From positions 1 to 64,000 of the forward strand of contig CAZQAE010000010.1 in assembly GCA_964591275.1 (NCBI GenBank): a stretch of 64,000 nt of DNA, given 5' to 3'. Both the position numbers and the translations under genes were made by a program. The notes under the pieces were generated by a model. It saw only the letters and a program-made list of their open reading frames with translations. It was not told where the DNA came from and ran no database searches. Below, one piece after another: positions 9,417 through 18,817 of this stretch (position 1 is its first letter; each line of letters opens with the position of its first letter). The DNA comes from G963674685 sp964591275. Its GTDB lineage: Bacteria > Lernaellota > Lernaellaia > JACKCT01.

Positions 9417-11615
9417 TTAACCGGGCGACTCCTTTTGTTTTTGACCAGTCATATAATAACAGGCGGCGATTGCGTAGAAAACCAAGGCAACCAGCGTGAG
9501 AGCGCGTATCCCCGTGATAAAGGACAGGCTTTCGGACAGTCCTCCCAGAATTGCACCCAACAGGTTTGATCCCAGCGCCGCTGCGGCGTTTTTGCAGGTT
9601 TTGAAATTCACCGCAAAGATGACCCCGGCGAAAAACAGCGGGAAAGTGAAAATCAAACCGGTTAGAACGCCTCGAACCAGGTAGTTGGACACGAACAGCT
9701 TGTGCATCGGCAAGGCATAAACGAAAAGCAAGGATAGAAATAGAGCCAAATAGTAACCACGCAGATCCTTTACCGGGACTCTCGTAACATAAGCGTTGGC
9801 GCCCAAAATCATGATCAGAACACCGGAGATGACAAATGTGTTGACAATCCATGTGGACCCGAACAGGAGCATCAGCTTGCTGATCATATGCACTTCGAGA
9901 AGGAGGAAGGCCGCGCCGAGAAAGAAAAACTGTCCATCCGGTTTTTGCTCCCGGCGAAATGCGACGCCGGCGCTGGTCACCGACACCAGAACCAGGAGTC
10001 CCAGGACAAGCATGTGGAGCGTCGGGATTTTTCTTTCCCGCACCCATAGGTATGGCCAGTCGTCGGTGGTTGGCTCGACATCGCTGTGATAGTCGACATA
10101 ATTCTTTTCGACATATCCCTTCAGCGCTGGATGCGATTGAATCCTTTGTATGAGCGTATCCTGACTGCCGGTTACGAAAACGACGCCACCGGTGCCTCGG
10201 TATACGGGATTGAAGCATTTGAATGTGATGGGCCAAAATCCAAATGCCGCCTGCAATCCCTTGGCGATTCGCTGGCCGATCCAGTTTGAAAAACCGAATG
10301 AAACAACGACGACTCCTCCGGGTTTCAAGTGTCTTTTGGCGTCGAGAAAACTTTCATAAGTATAGACATAGTTGTCCAGGCTGACGTTGGAGTAATTTGA
10401 TGCCAGCGTGTGGGAATCCAGGAGGCCGAAGATAATCAGGTCGTATTTGTTGTCAGATTTTTTAAAATGCGACCGGGCGTCGTCGATGATCCCAGTGACG
10501 CGCTTTGAATGGTACGGGCGTTCGGGATGATGCTCTTTCCCCAGGGCGAATATCTTCGGATCGATTTCCACGGCGTCGATCCGTGCCTCGGTATTTCGCA
10601 ATGCCGCCGCCACATCGTTCCCTCCGCCCGCGCCGACGATCAGAATATCCTTCAGTTCCGAGTGGAAATGATAAGGGATGTTGTAGTAGTCAAAAGCGAG
10701 AGTGTTCCCGTTTTTGGGAAACAAGTCTGGGAATCTGGCCGTGTACTGACTGGAAAGGTTGAATAGGAACAAGTAGAAAGTGTTGTTCACTTCGATCATG
10801 CCAAATTCAGGCAGATCCTTGTTCTGACCCACGAGCGCGAAATCTTTGTATGTCAGTTTCTGATATGGGCTCCAGATCACTGTTTTATGTGGCTTGGATA
10901 CGGCTGAGATTTCTCCTCCTCCCGTTGTCATAATCGTTGGGCTGGAGGCGGGTATCGCGTATGCGCTCAAAAGTGAAACGACAATGGCCAGAGCCAGGCC
11001 AGCGAGTTGGGCTCTGCTTCCGATCAACGCGGGGATAAGTAGGAGTATGCCGGCCACCAACCAAATCGCCGGAGGCGCGCAGAAAAACGAAAACAGGGCA
11101 AAGAGCCAGATCCCAACCAGGCTGCCCGCGACGTTGATCGAATATGCGCGGATTCTGTTGGGGGATTCCTCGAACAGCCGTCCGAGGTATCGGCCTATTG
11201 AGACGAAGGTCCACATGATGATTCCGAGCATGACAAGAAGAAGCCCGAGTCCCATCGCAATGCGAATGTATGCTTCCTCCTGTTGCGAGGAGGAGGCCCA
11301 TACAAAAAAATCTTCAAAGGAAAGCCATTCGGTAAGCCGCCTGAATAGCTGTTTTTCTTCACTGACGAAGGGAGTTCGCACCGCCAAAATCAGGGCGGAA
11401 AAGGAGATGAGCGTTCCCCACATGGATTTGTATCGTGAGGAGGTTGCGTATCCGTATCCCAATCCCAAAAAACAAGCAATCAGAGTCAGATTTTTGAAAT
11501 AGGCGAATATCCGTATCTCGGTTGAGATCCATCGGATGATCAAAATCTCGAGAAATAACGAAGCCATGCTGATGGCGAACAACCGAAAGTTGACATAACT
11601 CCTTGGATCTTTCAT
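9417..11615 (-). CDS. Polytopic membrane protein with spermidine-synthase-like (SAM-fold) domain
   Basis: The N-terminal third has several hydrophobic helices. A Rossmann methyltransferase-type domain follows with ILIVGAGGGNDVAAALR (SAM-type loop), DAVEIDPKIF and DLIIFGLLDSH, the pattern of spermine/spermidine synthases. More membrane helices fill the C-terminus. Such membrane-fused SpeE-like proteins are widespread and mostly uncharacterised. A polyamine product is not proven, and the aminopropyl or methyl group might go to a glycan or lipid given the cluster. The start is uncertain: ATG 11615 has GGAG 14 nt upstream, while ATG 11684 lies 16 nt after the previous stop without a ribosome site. 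Family fold is clear; function is open. Confidence 0.85.
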   Translation of the reverse strand: MKDPRSYVNFRLFAISMASLFLEILIIRWISTEIRIFAYFKNLTLIACFLGLGYGYATSSRYKSMWGTLISFSALILAVRTPFVSEEKQLFRRLTEWLSFEDFFVWASSSQQEEAYIRIAMGLGLLLVMLGIIMWTFVSIGRYLGRLFEESPNRIRAYSINVAGSLVGIWLFALFSFFCAPPAIWLVAGILLLIPALIGSRAQLAGLALAIVVSLLSAYAIPASSPTIMTTGGGEISAVSKPHKTVIWSPYQKLTYKDFALVGQNKDLPEFGMIEVNNTFYLFLFNLSSQYTARFPDLFPKNGNTLAFDYYNIPYHFHSELKDILIVGAGGGNDVAAALRNTEARIDAVEIDPKIFALGKEHHPERPYHSKRVTGIIDDARSHFKKSDNKYDLIIFGLLDSHTLASNYSNVSLDNYVYTYESFLDAKRHLKPGGVVVVSFGFSNWIGQRIAKGLQAAFGFWPITFKCFNPVYRGTGGVVFVTGSQDTLIQRIQSHPALKGYVEKNYVDYHSDVEPTTDDWPYLWVRERKIPTLHMLVLGLLVLVSVTSAGVAFRREQKPDGQFFFLGAAFLLLEVHMISKLMLLFGSTWIVNTFVISGVLIMILGANAYVTRVPVKDLRGYYLALFLSLLFVYALPMHKLFVSNYLVRGVLTGLIFTFPLFFAGVIFAVNFKTCKNAAAALGSNLLGAILGGLSESLSFITGIRALTLVALVFYAIAACYYMTGQKQKESPG

Positions 11616-11700
11616 TGGCCTATTTCTATCTCCTGATGTTGATTGTTGTCTTTTTCCAAATGGACGCTCGGGGGATTTCTCCATAAAAGGAAAGCGCCGT

Positions 11701-12747
11701 TCATTTCGTGAAAATCTCCAGGGCCGTTTTGGCGACTTCCGTGGGGGAAATGTCGTGCATGCACGGGTGGTCGGGATACAGGCAGCCGGGAAAAACTTTC
11801 ATGTCGTAACAAGGAACGCACGGGCGCTGCGCGATGATTGTTCGGCACATGTGACCGTAAGGGTGTGTTCTCGACGCATCGCTCGGGCCGAAGAGGGCAA
11901 CCGTCGGAACGCCTGAGGCGGCGGCCAGATTCATCAAACCTGAATCGTTGGAGAGAAAAATATCGCAAAAGGCCAACATGCCCAGCGCGCTGGGCATATC
12001 GCCCCATCCGTCCATCGGGAGTACGGGCGTTTTGCAAATGTGCGCGATGCGCTTGCCGGACCCGGCTTCCGCAGGACCATCGAATACTATTCCGGCGAGT
12101 CGTCTTTTGCGGTAAATTTCGGAAGCTGCCGCCGCAAAGCAATCTTCCGGCCAGCGTTTTTCCAAAAATTCTGCGTCGCTGCCCGGATGAATGCCAAGAT
12201 ATCGGGTGTCCGTCGGCAGCCCCGAATCTTTGAGGAATTTGGCTGCGGCCTTCATGTTTCCCCAAGAGGGTTTGAGCGTCGGCCAATCAGCGTTCAGGTC
12301 GATGTTCGCTCCGGCCATACGTGCGATTTCGACATTTTGCTCTAGGTCGTGATACTTCGGGCGGGCTTGTTCGGAAATCGTGAGCAATGCTCCGGCGACG
12401 CCTGTGGCCCGGTGGACGAGGCCAATACGTTCCCTGATCCCGGCAGCCGTTGCGATCAACATGGATCGGCGACCGGAAGGGTACGCAAAGATGGCGCGAT
12501 CAAAACGACGGCGCCGAAGTTCTAAAATCAATTTCGCGGGTCCCAGGGGGCCACGGTATTGATCGTCGCTGGCGGCGATGACTTCCGACACGCTTTCTTT
12601 CAGCACCAGCAGCGGCGCCGCTCGTGGCGAATTTATGAGCATAACGACCGGTTGTCCGCTTTGTCGGTGGATGGCGTCAGCCAGGGGCAAAGACAGCAGA
12701 TTGTTGCCGATTCCCTGTTGACTGATAATCAGAGTTTTTTTATTCAA
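11701..12747 (-). CDS. GT9 family (heptosyltransferase-like) glycosyltransferase
   Basis: GT9 enzymes add ADP-heptose or related sugars to LPS core or glycans on the cytosolic side. The N-terminus KTLIISQQGIGNNLLSLPLA is the usual GT9 start. The C-terminal half carries IHPGSDAEFLEKRWP and the donor-site region SNDSGLMNLAAASGVPTVALFGPSD. A cluster of Cys near the end (RPCVPCYD, PGCLYP, HPCMHD) recalls other GT9 proteins and might bind metal. The preferred start is TTG 12747, which overlaps the preceding stop as TTGA; GTG 12771 is the alternative. The position inside a tightly coupled polysaccharide operon supports a role in LPS or exopolysaccharide assembly. Confidence 0.88.
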   Translation of the reverse strand: MNKKTLIISQQGIGNNLLSLPLADAIHRQSGQPVVMLINSPRAAPLLVLKESVSEVIAASDDQYRGPLGPAKLILELRRRRFDRAIFAYPSGRRSMLIATAAGIRERIGLVHRATGVAGALLTISEQARPKYHDLEQNVEIARMAGANIDLNADWPTLKPSWGNMKAAAKFLKDSGLPTDTRYLGIHPGSDAEFLEKRWPEDCFAAAASEIYRKRRLAGIVFDGPAEAGSGKRIAHICKTPVLPMDGWGDMPSALGMLAFCDIFLSNDSGLMNLAAASGVPTVALFGPSDASRTHPYGHMCRTIIAQRPCVPCYDMKVFPGCLYPDHPCMHDISPTEVAKTALEIFTK

Positions 12748-13868
12748 GAATTCATCGCTTTCCGATAACACGCAATGTGCGCTGCGGCCATGATATCATA
12801 GCGAAAATTCGATGCCCGTTTAAGGCAGGCTTGCGATAAAGTTTGTCGCAGTCGGGTATTGGTCATCATGGTTTGGATAGCCTGAAAGAGCGCATCGCTG
12901 TCGCCCACGCCGACGGCGATCCCGGCGTCGCCGGCCAATTCCTCAAGGCAGGTCCCCGCCGTGACAATGGAAGGCGTGGCGCAGGCCATGGCTTCCAGAA
13001 CCGGCAGGCCGTAACCCTCCTCGAAACTCGGCAGGCAAAGGCACTCGGCCGCTCGATAAAGATGGACGAGCGCTGCGTCATCGGCGTCATCAATGATGAC
13101 AATATTATTTTTCCCGGCGATTTTTTCCCGTAAGTCGTCTCGCATGTCCGCCGGATTTCCGACCAGGACAAGCGCTGCGTCGGGCTGGAGTTTTTCAGAG
13201 GCGGCTTTGAGGAATTCCTCCACCAGACCTCCCTCGTTTTTCTGCCTGCCAAACTGTCCCACGAAAAGGACATAGGGTCGCTTCGTTAAGGAGTATTTCG
13301 CCAATACCTCGCTTTTCGGCACGCCCACGCAAAAGGCGGGGTTTGGCGCGATGATGGCGCGATCGATTTTTTCTTTTTTGATATCTAATCGCTGAGCAAT
13401 CAATTCGCGAATGACATCAGATGTTGTCAGAATCCGGTCGGCCCGTCTGGCCGAGCTGTACCGAAGCCGCGTTCTGAAATGCGCGCGCCAACGCTGGTCC
13501 GATGTCGCTTCCACGTAAAGCGGATTTAATCGCGCCAGATCAAATAGTGTGAAAACCGTTTTGACGCGGTCTGCGGGCGCTGGAACGTAATCGAGTATGG
13601 AGTGCACGACATCAACGGGTTCGTGTTGGGCAAAACGCCTGACAAAAGCGCGTCGGGCCAGTTCACGCGCCAAAAAGCCAAGAACCCTGCGAAGCCGTAA
13701 AGGGATATATTGAAAATTGTCCGGCAGATCCGAAAACAAATCCGGCTCGAATCCGAAAATGGCGTAGCGATTGAATTGGTCGTTTTGCATCAGCGAGGCT
13801 GCGAGGGTGCGGACGTAGCGCCCGGCGCCAGTGTTTTGCCCGGCGACGACGCACGTGGCGTCGAGCAT
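12744..13868 (-). CDS. GT4 glycosyltransferase
   Basis: The C-terminal half has the GT4 donor-binding signature: VLFVGQFGRQKNEGGLVEEF, LYRAAECLCLPSFEEGYGLP with the conserved Glu of the EX7E motif, and EAMACATPSIVT. The N-terminal half has the acceptor-domain Gly loop (NTGAGRYVRTL). The first good start is ATG 13868, 14 nt after the preceding stop; longer reading would overlap the upstream gene in a different frame and has no ATG, GTG or TTG with a ribosome site. At 374 residues the length is typical. It transfers a nucleotide-activated sugar in the cytosol, most likely to the growing lipid-linked oligosaccharide. The sugar is unknown. Confidence 0.9.
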   Translation of the reverse strand: MLDATCVVAGQNTGAGRYVRTLAASLMQNDQFNRYAIFGFEPDLFSDLPDNFQYIPLRLRRVLGFLARELARRAFVRRFAQHEPVDVVHSILDYVPAPADRVKTVFTLFDLARLNPLYVEATSDQRWRAHFRTRLRYSSARRADRILTTSDVIRELIAQRLDIKKEKIDRAIIAPNPAFCVGVPKSEVLAKYSLTKRPYVLFVGQFGRQKNEGGLVEEFLKAASEKLQPDAALVLVGNPADMRDDLREKIAGKNNIVIIDDADDAALVHLYRAAECLCLPSFEEGYGLPVLEAMACATPSIVTAGTCLEELAGDAGIAVGVGDSDALFQAIQTMMTNTRLRQTLSQACLKRASNFRYDIMAAAHIACYRKAMNS

Positions 13869-13882
13869 AATGAAAAGGGGCT

Positions 13883-14896
13883 TTATGATCTTAACACCTC
13901 GATCACCGTGTCGATGACGCGGCCTGGCGATATGCCGCTCATGCACGGATGACCCGCAATAGGGCACACCCGTTTTCCGCACGGCGCGCAGCTGGCTCCT
14001 TCCCTAATGACGGTTGCGCCTTTTGGCGCCCATCTTTTGGCTTCGTTTGTCCCACTCATCAGGGATACGACCGGCGTGTCGACCAGCGGGCCGATATGTC
14101 CCGGTCCCGAGTCCGCGGCGATAAGCAAATCTGCGGCGGCGACGGCGGCGAAGAGTTGCCCCGGCGATGTTTGCCCGACAAGGTTCACGATGCCGGGATG
14201 TGCTTTGGCGATTAGTTGTGCGTCCCGGCTGTTTTCTTCCGAGCCGATAAGCGCCACGGCCATGTCATTTCCCAGCAAAGCGCCGACGGTTTCCATGATG
14301 TGCGCCAGTGGCCATTTTTTGGCCGGACTGGCCGCGAAGGGATGAAAGGCAATGCGCTTTTTTGCGTCGCTAAAACGCTGCTTGATAAATTCCGCATCGG
14401 AATCCCTGATCTTCGCCCGATACTCCCCGGCAGGTTCAAGTTCCATCGCCCTTGCGAGCCGGAGATGATTATCTGTCTCGCACAGGTCAGGACTCACCTT
14501 CGTTTTAAAGGCGGCGAACGTCGCCAGTCCTTTGTGGTCCCAAGTGCATGTGAGCTTTGCCCCGCAGGCTTGCGTCGCCAGGATATCCCGAAAGTCACAG
14601 CGGAAGTTCACGATCAGATCGAATTGCTTTCGCCTGGCCCAGCGAATATAACGGAGCGCTCCTGGTTTGGCGTACCAGGTTGGACCGAGCAGTGGATGAA
14701 TCTCGTCATAGAGGTTGAGATACTCCAAAAATTGCGCGGCCTTCGGCATGAAGGCGACCGTGATTTTCGCGGAGGGCGCCGCTTTTCTCACGAGGGCAAG
14801 CGCCGGCGCGGCGCACAGAAGGTCGCCGATGTGGTCCGGCTTGTGGACAAGAATCGTCGAGACCTTCGCCCAGTCGATTTGCGCTTTTGTGCTCAA
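13883..14896 (-). CDS. GT9 family (heptosyltransferase-like) glycosyltransferase
   Basis: This is the second GT9 of the operon. It starts TILVHKPDHIGDLLCAAPAL, the canonical GT9 N-terminus, and has FHPFAASPAKKWP and the donor-site region LLIAADSGPGHIGPLVDTPVV. Cys-rich ends (SCAPCGKRVCP, HPCMSG) resemble those of the other GT9 here. TTG 14896 is taken as the start because it overlaps the preceding stop as TTGA; a longer frame would lie wholly within the 3' end of the O-antigen ligase gene. The product is ~337 residues, normal for GT9. It probably adds heptose or a related sugar; specificity is not readable. Confidence 0.88.
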   Translation of the reverse strand: MSTKAQIDWAKVSTILVHKPDHIGDLLCAAPALALVRKAAPSAKITVAFMPKAAQFLEYLNLYDEIHPLLGPTWYAKPGALRYIRWARRKQFDLIVNFRCDFRDILATQACGAKLTCTWDHKGLATFAAFKTKVSPDLCETDNHLRLARAMELEPAGEYRAKIRDSDAEFIKQRFSDAKKRIAFHPFAASPAKKWPLAHIMETVGALLGNDMAVALIGSEENSRDAQLIAKAHPGIVNLVGQTSPGQLFAAVAAADLLIAADSGPGHIGPLVDTPVVSLMSGTNEAKRWAPKGATVIREGASCAPCGKRVCPIAGHPCMSGISPGRVIDTVIEVLRS

Positions 14897-16419
14897 CTCG
14901 TGCTTTTGACCTCGCCGGGTGCGGATAGGGGCATGGAATAAAATGCCGCGCCGTTTTTTGCGTGGTTGATATTGTATATCGCTGCCGACAGCGCCCAAAG
15001 TATCACAATGATAAAGCTTGTGTGATGCGGTTTGAACAAAAAAGAATCGAAGGCCGAAGACCCCAGATAAAAGATCAGCGCGACGAAAAGCCCCGTGGCG
15101 ATTCTCTTCAAGTCGGCATCTCCGGCGTTTCGCAAGTTGTCGGCGTGCATCTGCCACAGCCTGAAGAGAAATGCGGAGAAGCAGGCGAAACCGGCCAGGC
15201 CGAGGCCGGTGAGGATGTCCACGTACATATTATGCGGAGAACCGTACACTCGGGTCAGGCCCTCCTGAATGGAGTAGTTTCCATAAACGAAGGCGTAGTT
15301 ATTGTATCCCACGCCCAGAATTGGCTCTTGCAAAATGACGTTGAGAGAGGATATCCAGCGGATGATGCGGGCCATGCCCGACGAGCGTGAAAGCTCGATA
15401 ACGATGCCCGCCTTGGCTTCGACGTCGAATTGAGAAAAGAACTGCGCGGAGGCTAAAACGCCGACTCCCAGGAGAATGAAAATAGCGAATGTGATCTTTC
15501 GCCGGCTCAACCCGCCGGTGAACATAATGACGGCCACGCCCAACAGAACACCGACCCAGGTGCCCCGGTTGAAGGTCATGACAAGGCACGATGCCAGCAG
15601 GGCAATGAGAAGGGGGCGCACAAGTCGCGGCGCTCTGCCTTTGTCGAGTCCGGGGAAGGTCCAGGCCAGCGCGATCATCAGCGCGTAATAGAGACCGGTG
15701 TAACTCGTCGATCCGGCGATGGAAATCATTCGCAGGATATTCGTTTTATAGAAGATGTAGGCAGGCTTCATCGTCAGGATATGGTAAAAAAAAGGACTGT
15801 TCGTCAGATAGATGTACCAGCTGACAAGCGCCATGGGGATGGAAAGTACGAGGAGCCACTTGATCACGCCCATAACGCGCTGTCTGGTTTGCACAACATC
15901 AAGGAGTGAGAAAAAGAGCGCCGTCATCAGCGTCAGGCGCATCAATTCCTTAATGATAATGATGAGATTCTCCGGCGAGATGAGCGCGGTTTTGACCAGG
16001 GAGACCATCGCGACTGCCCATAGAACCAATAGAGGCTTGGCGATAGGCGTGTCGAAGCGAATGATGGGGAGCTTAAGAAGGATATTGCGGGAGACCGTCG
16101 CGCCAAAGACCATCATGATAAAGGCGTCCTCGACCGTGATCGCCCAGGGGCCGGGAATGTCGAGGCCGAAATTGGGGACACAAAAGGCGATGGGAATTAA
16201 TACGGTCAGGGATTCCGGTCGAAAGAAAATGGCGAAGAAAATTCCGAGGCCGAAAAGGCCCAGCGGAAGATCGAACTTTTGCGTCGCCACGGATTTGCCC
16301 AGGGTCCAGGCAACGATAATCACTGCAATGATCACCAGGACCTTGCGGACATCGGCGCGCTCCAATAACCTTTGCGCGGAGTCGATGATATTGTTGGCGA
16401 TCCTTGTTGGTGGAATCAT
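14893..16419 (-). CDS. O-antigen ligase / Wzy-type polymerase family membrane protein
   Basis: The 508-residue protein has about a dozen hydrophobic helices. The Wzy_C region is visible: TFNRGTWVGVLLG at the helix-loop border, a large periplasmic loop with a conserved Arg region, ILGVGYNNY, and SPHNMYVDILTGLG, which carries the His typical of ligases (H in PHNMY). Such proteins either ligate O-antigen to lipid A-core (WaaL) or polymerise repeat units (Wzy), both on the periplasmic face. It cannot be assigned to one of the two from sequence. It overlaps the upstream GT4 gene as ATGA and the downstream GT9 as TTGA, so it is translated as part of the operon. Confidence 0.9.
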   Translation of the reverse strand: MIPPTRIANNIIDSAQRLLERADVRKVLVIIAVIIVAWTLGKSVATQKFDLPLGLFGLGIFFAIFFRPESLTVLIPIAFCVPNFGLDIPGPWAITVEDAFIMMVFGATVSRNILLKLPIIRFDTPIAKPLLVLWAVAMVSLVKTALISPENLIIIIKELMRLTLMTALFFSLLDVVQTRQRVMGVIKWLLVLSIPMALVSWYIYLTNSPFFYHILTMKPAYIFYKTNILRMISIAGSTSYTGLYYALMIALAWTFPGLDKGRAPRLVRPLLIALLASCLVMTFNRGTWVGVLLGVAVIMFTGGLSRRKITFAIFILLGVGVLASAQFFSQFDVEAKAGIVIELSRSSGMARIIRWISSLNVILQEPILGVGYNNYAFVYGNYSIQEGLTRVYGSPHNMYVDILTGLGLAGFACFSAFLFRLWQMHADNLRNAGDADLKRIATGLFVALIFYLGSSAFDSFLFKPHHTSFIIVILWALSAAIYNINHAKNGAAFYSMPLSAPGEVKSTS

Positions 16420-17543
16420 GGTTTTTCCGCTTTGCTTTCGCGCAGTAGCTTTTTCCAGACATCCAGCATTTTCCCGGCAATGGCTTCGTCGGTGAAGTTA
16501 TCGGCTGCGCGTTTCCTTCCCGCCTTGATTAGGGCGATTCGTTTCTTTTTGCTTTTGGCCAAAGAGGCGATGGCGTCGGCTAGGCCCTGGGCGTCTCCTT
16601 CGGCGACAATCATGCCCGCATCGCCGATGACCTCGGGGATGGCGCCGCTGTTTGAGCCGATCACCGGGACGCCGCACGCCATGCCAAGAGCGAGCACGTG
16701 GCCGAATTGTTCTTTCCAGCCCGGAGTTGTGCGGCTTGGCAATACCAGTGCGTCCAGGCCCCGGATGTGGGCGGCGATCTGCCTATGGGGTACGGCACCG
16801 ACCACGCGCACGCGCTCAGGCATGCTGGCGTCGGCGATTTCTTTTTCCAGTCTTGGGCGTGCGGGGCCGTCTCCAATTATGGTGCAATTAATCAATGAAT
16901 CGGAAAAATTCTTCAGGGCGTGGATTAAATCGAAAATGCCTTTTTTTTCATCAAGTCGTCCGACATAGCCGACGGTGAAGGCTTTTTCGCCAAACTCTCT
17001 GACGGCGTCGTCGCCCTGTTCGATGAATGGATCAATGCCGACCTGCGCGACGACGCTTGTATTTCCGCGATAGCCGTCGATTTTTACGGTCTTTGCCGCA
17101 CCGCGCGAACCGCAGAATATATGATCAACTGATCTGAGATTGAGCCACATGAGATTTTTTTTCAAACCCGGTCGCGCGGGAATGTTCTCCCAGCAAAACT
17201 GTGTCAGCTTATTTCCCATCCGCCATGAAATCCAACTCGCCTGCAAGGCCGACAGGCTCCCGGCCTCGGCTTCCACGTGGATGATGTCCGGCGAAAAGCG
17301 CCTCAAAGCCGCCGTCAAAAGGTCGTGGTCATATCGGTATTTGCGTGCGTGACCGCTATGGGAGATGGGAAGGGCGACGCCTGGTATCGAGACGGTCTTT
17401 TCGTATCGTCTTTCGCCGAAGTCCTTTTCCATCCACACGGGCGGCGTGATCAGAAGAAAATCATCGCAATCCCGCGCCATGGAGCGTAGTTTTCCGCGGT
17501 TGGCGTCGATAATATAGGTATGGCCGATAACTGCGATACGCAT
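16416..17543 (-). CDS. GT4 glycosyltransferase
   Basis: The 375-residue protein has the GT4 layout: N-terminal acceptor domain beginning RIAVIGHTYIIDANRGK, then VGYVGRLDEKKGIFDLIHAL, CTIIGDGPARPRLE, LPSRTTPGWKEQFGHVLALGMACGVPVIGSNSGAIPE. The last stretch holds the conserved Glu residues and Gly turn that hold the nucleotide sugar. It is a cytosolic or membrane-associated enzyme of lipid-linked glycan assembly. Its stop overlaps the start of the ligase gene by ATGA, and a 47 bp gap separates it from the previous gene, the largest gap among the cluster's middle genes. The sugar donor is unknown. Confidence 0.9.
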   Translation of the reverse strand: MRIAVIGHTYIIDANRGKLRSMARDCDDFLLITPPVWMEKDFGERRYEKTVSIPGVALPISHSGHARKYRYDHDLLTAALRRFSPDIIHVEAEAGSLSALQASWISWRMGNKLTQFCWENIPARPGLKKNLMWLNLRSVDHIFCGSRGAAKTVKIDGYRGNTSVVAQVGIDPFIEQGDDAVREFGEKAFTVGYVGRLDEKKGIFDLIHALKNFSDSLINCTIIGDGPARPRLEKEIADASMPERVRVVGAVPHRQIAAHIRGLDALVLPSRTTPGWKEQFGHVLALGMACGVPVIGSNSGAIPEVIGDAGMIVAEGDAQGLADAIASLAKSKKKRIALIKAGRKRAADNFTDEAIAGKMLDVWKKLLRESKAEKP

Positions 17544-17590
17544 GGTGAATCATATTTACGCTAATCCGGCGACAAGCGCCAATACTTTGC

Positions 17591-18817
17591 TCACTTTTTA
17601 GGGATGAAAATGTTTCGGTAATTTTCGAGGTGCATCTTTGTGACAGCGTCCCAGGAGTATTGCGCGGCGATTTTCGGCGCCGTTTGCTCACGCATCATCA
17701 GCTTGAACTCCTGAAGTTTCCCCAGCGCTTCTTCGATGGTTTCGGCCAGTGAAACGGCATCGGTTCGCGAAGAGATAAATGGTGAACTCACGATTTGCAT
17801 CAACTCCGGGATGGACCCGACAGGCGTGGCGGCGACCGGAAGTCCGCAGGCGGCTGCTTCAAGGATCGGCAGCCCGAAGTTCTCTTGAGATCGCGTCGGG
17901 ACGACCATGAGATCCGCTCCCTGATAAATATTCGGCAAGTCTTTGTCGGAGACAAAACCGATGAAACGAACCTGCTCAGACAGGTTGTTTTCCGCGGCCA
18001 TTTGTTCAAGCGCCTTTCGCTCCGGGCCTTTTCCCGCGATCAGTAGATGTGCCTGGCTTCCCCGTTCGCGCACGAGCGCCAGAGCTCCGATCAACATATC
18101 CACGCCCATCCGTTTTACGAGGCGGCGCACGGTGACCAGCAGCGGCGCGTTTTTCGGAAAGCCGTATTTTTCCTTGATGCCTCCGGGGACTTTGAGTTTG
18201 AACAGTGTCGGATCAATGCCGCCGGGAATCTTGACGATCTTTGATTCGCTGCCCGGCGCGATCTTTTCGGCTTCGCCCCGGCTGAAATCGGAAAGGACAA
18301 CAATGCGGTCCGCCCGACGCAGCATTCTTTTTTGCATCAGCTTTTGTGCGGCCATTTGCGCCTTGAGATAGCTTTTAAAAATGGGTCCGCGTTCCGACAT
18401 CATCTCTTGCGATTCAGCCAAAAACTCTTTGTGCCAAGGGCCGTAGAAACTGGCGACGATGGGAATCTCCTTGCCCGCTGCGGCGCTTAAAGGACCCTGG
18501 GACGCCAGCGCCAGATGCATGTGGATGAGATCGGGCTTGTCGTTTTGCAGCAATCGCCACGTTTTGAAAAGCGATGAGATGGCGTGCGTAAGGTATATGT
18601 AGGGCGTAAATCGCATGCCGACGCGATAACGGATGATGTGCATCCCCAAAATCATTTCCTGGGGTGGAGCGGTCGGCACCGCGCGCGTGAGGACAGTGAC
18701 GCGAAGTCCCAGTTTAACAAGGGCTTCGCCCAGGCACAGGCATACGCGCTCAACGCCGCCGGTCGCCGGATGAAAGGAGTCCGTAATGAAAAGTATGTGC
18801 CGGGGTTTCTTCGTCAA
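17591..18817 (-). CDS. GT4 glycosyltransferase
   Basis: A GT4 enzyme: HILFITDSFHPATGGVERVC gives the acceptor-domain start with the Gly-Gly loop. LLVTVRRLVKRMGVDMLIGAL, LLIAGKGPERKALE and VVPTRSQENFGLPILEAAACGLPVAAT form the donor domain. The start is TTG 18817, which has GGGAG about 8 nt upstream and overlaps the stop of the radical SAM gene as TTGA; the nearby in-frame GTG 18826 sits directly on the ribosome site and is unlikely. The product is ~408 residues. It resembles PimB/PIG-A-like mannosyl- or glucosyl-transferases in general pattern only; donor and acceptor are unknown. Confidence 0.9.
   Translation of the reverse strand: MTKKPRHILFITDSFHPATGGVERVCLCLGEALVKLGLRVTVLTRAVPTAPPQEMILGMHIIRYRVGMRFTPYIYLTHAISSLFKTWRLLQNDKPDLIHMHLALASQGPLSAAAGKEIPIVASFYGPWHKEFLAESQEMMSERGPIFKSYLKAQMAAQKLMQKRMLRRADRIVVLSDFSRGEAEKIAPGSESKIVKIPGGIDPTLFKLKVPGGIKEKYGFPKNAPLLVTVRRLVKRMGVDMLIGALALVRERGSQAHLLIAGKGPERKALEQMAAENNLSEQVRFIGFVSDKDLPNIYQGADLMVVPTRSQENFGLPILEAAACGLPVAATPVGSIPELMQIVSSPFISSRTDAVSLAETIEEALGKLQEFKLMMREQTAPKIAAQYSWDAVTKMHLENYRNIFIPKK

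Noticed and set aside
8741..9499. Long + strand reading frame (252 codons) opposite the GT4-phosphoglycosyltransferase gene
   Set aside because: It is antisense to a well-conserved gene, is Arg/His-rich, has no family motif, and results from GC-rich codon use on the other strand.
9388..10236. Minus-strand reading frame overlapping the spermidine-synthase-like gene
   Set aside because: It lies in another frame of a gene with clear motifs and has no start signal or motif of its own.
14216..14941. Long + strand reading frame (241 codons) opposite the GT9 gene
   Set aside because: Antisense shadow; composition is unlike a real protein and the minus-strand gene has full GT9 motifs.
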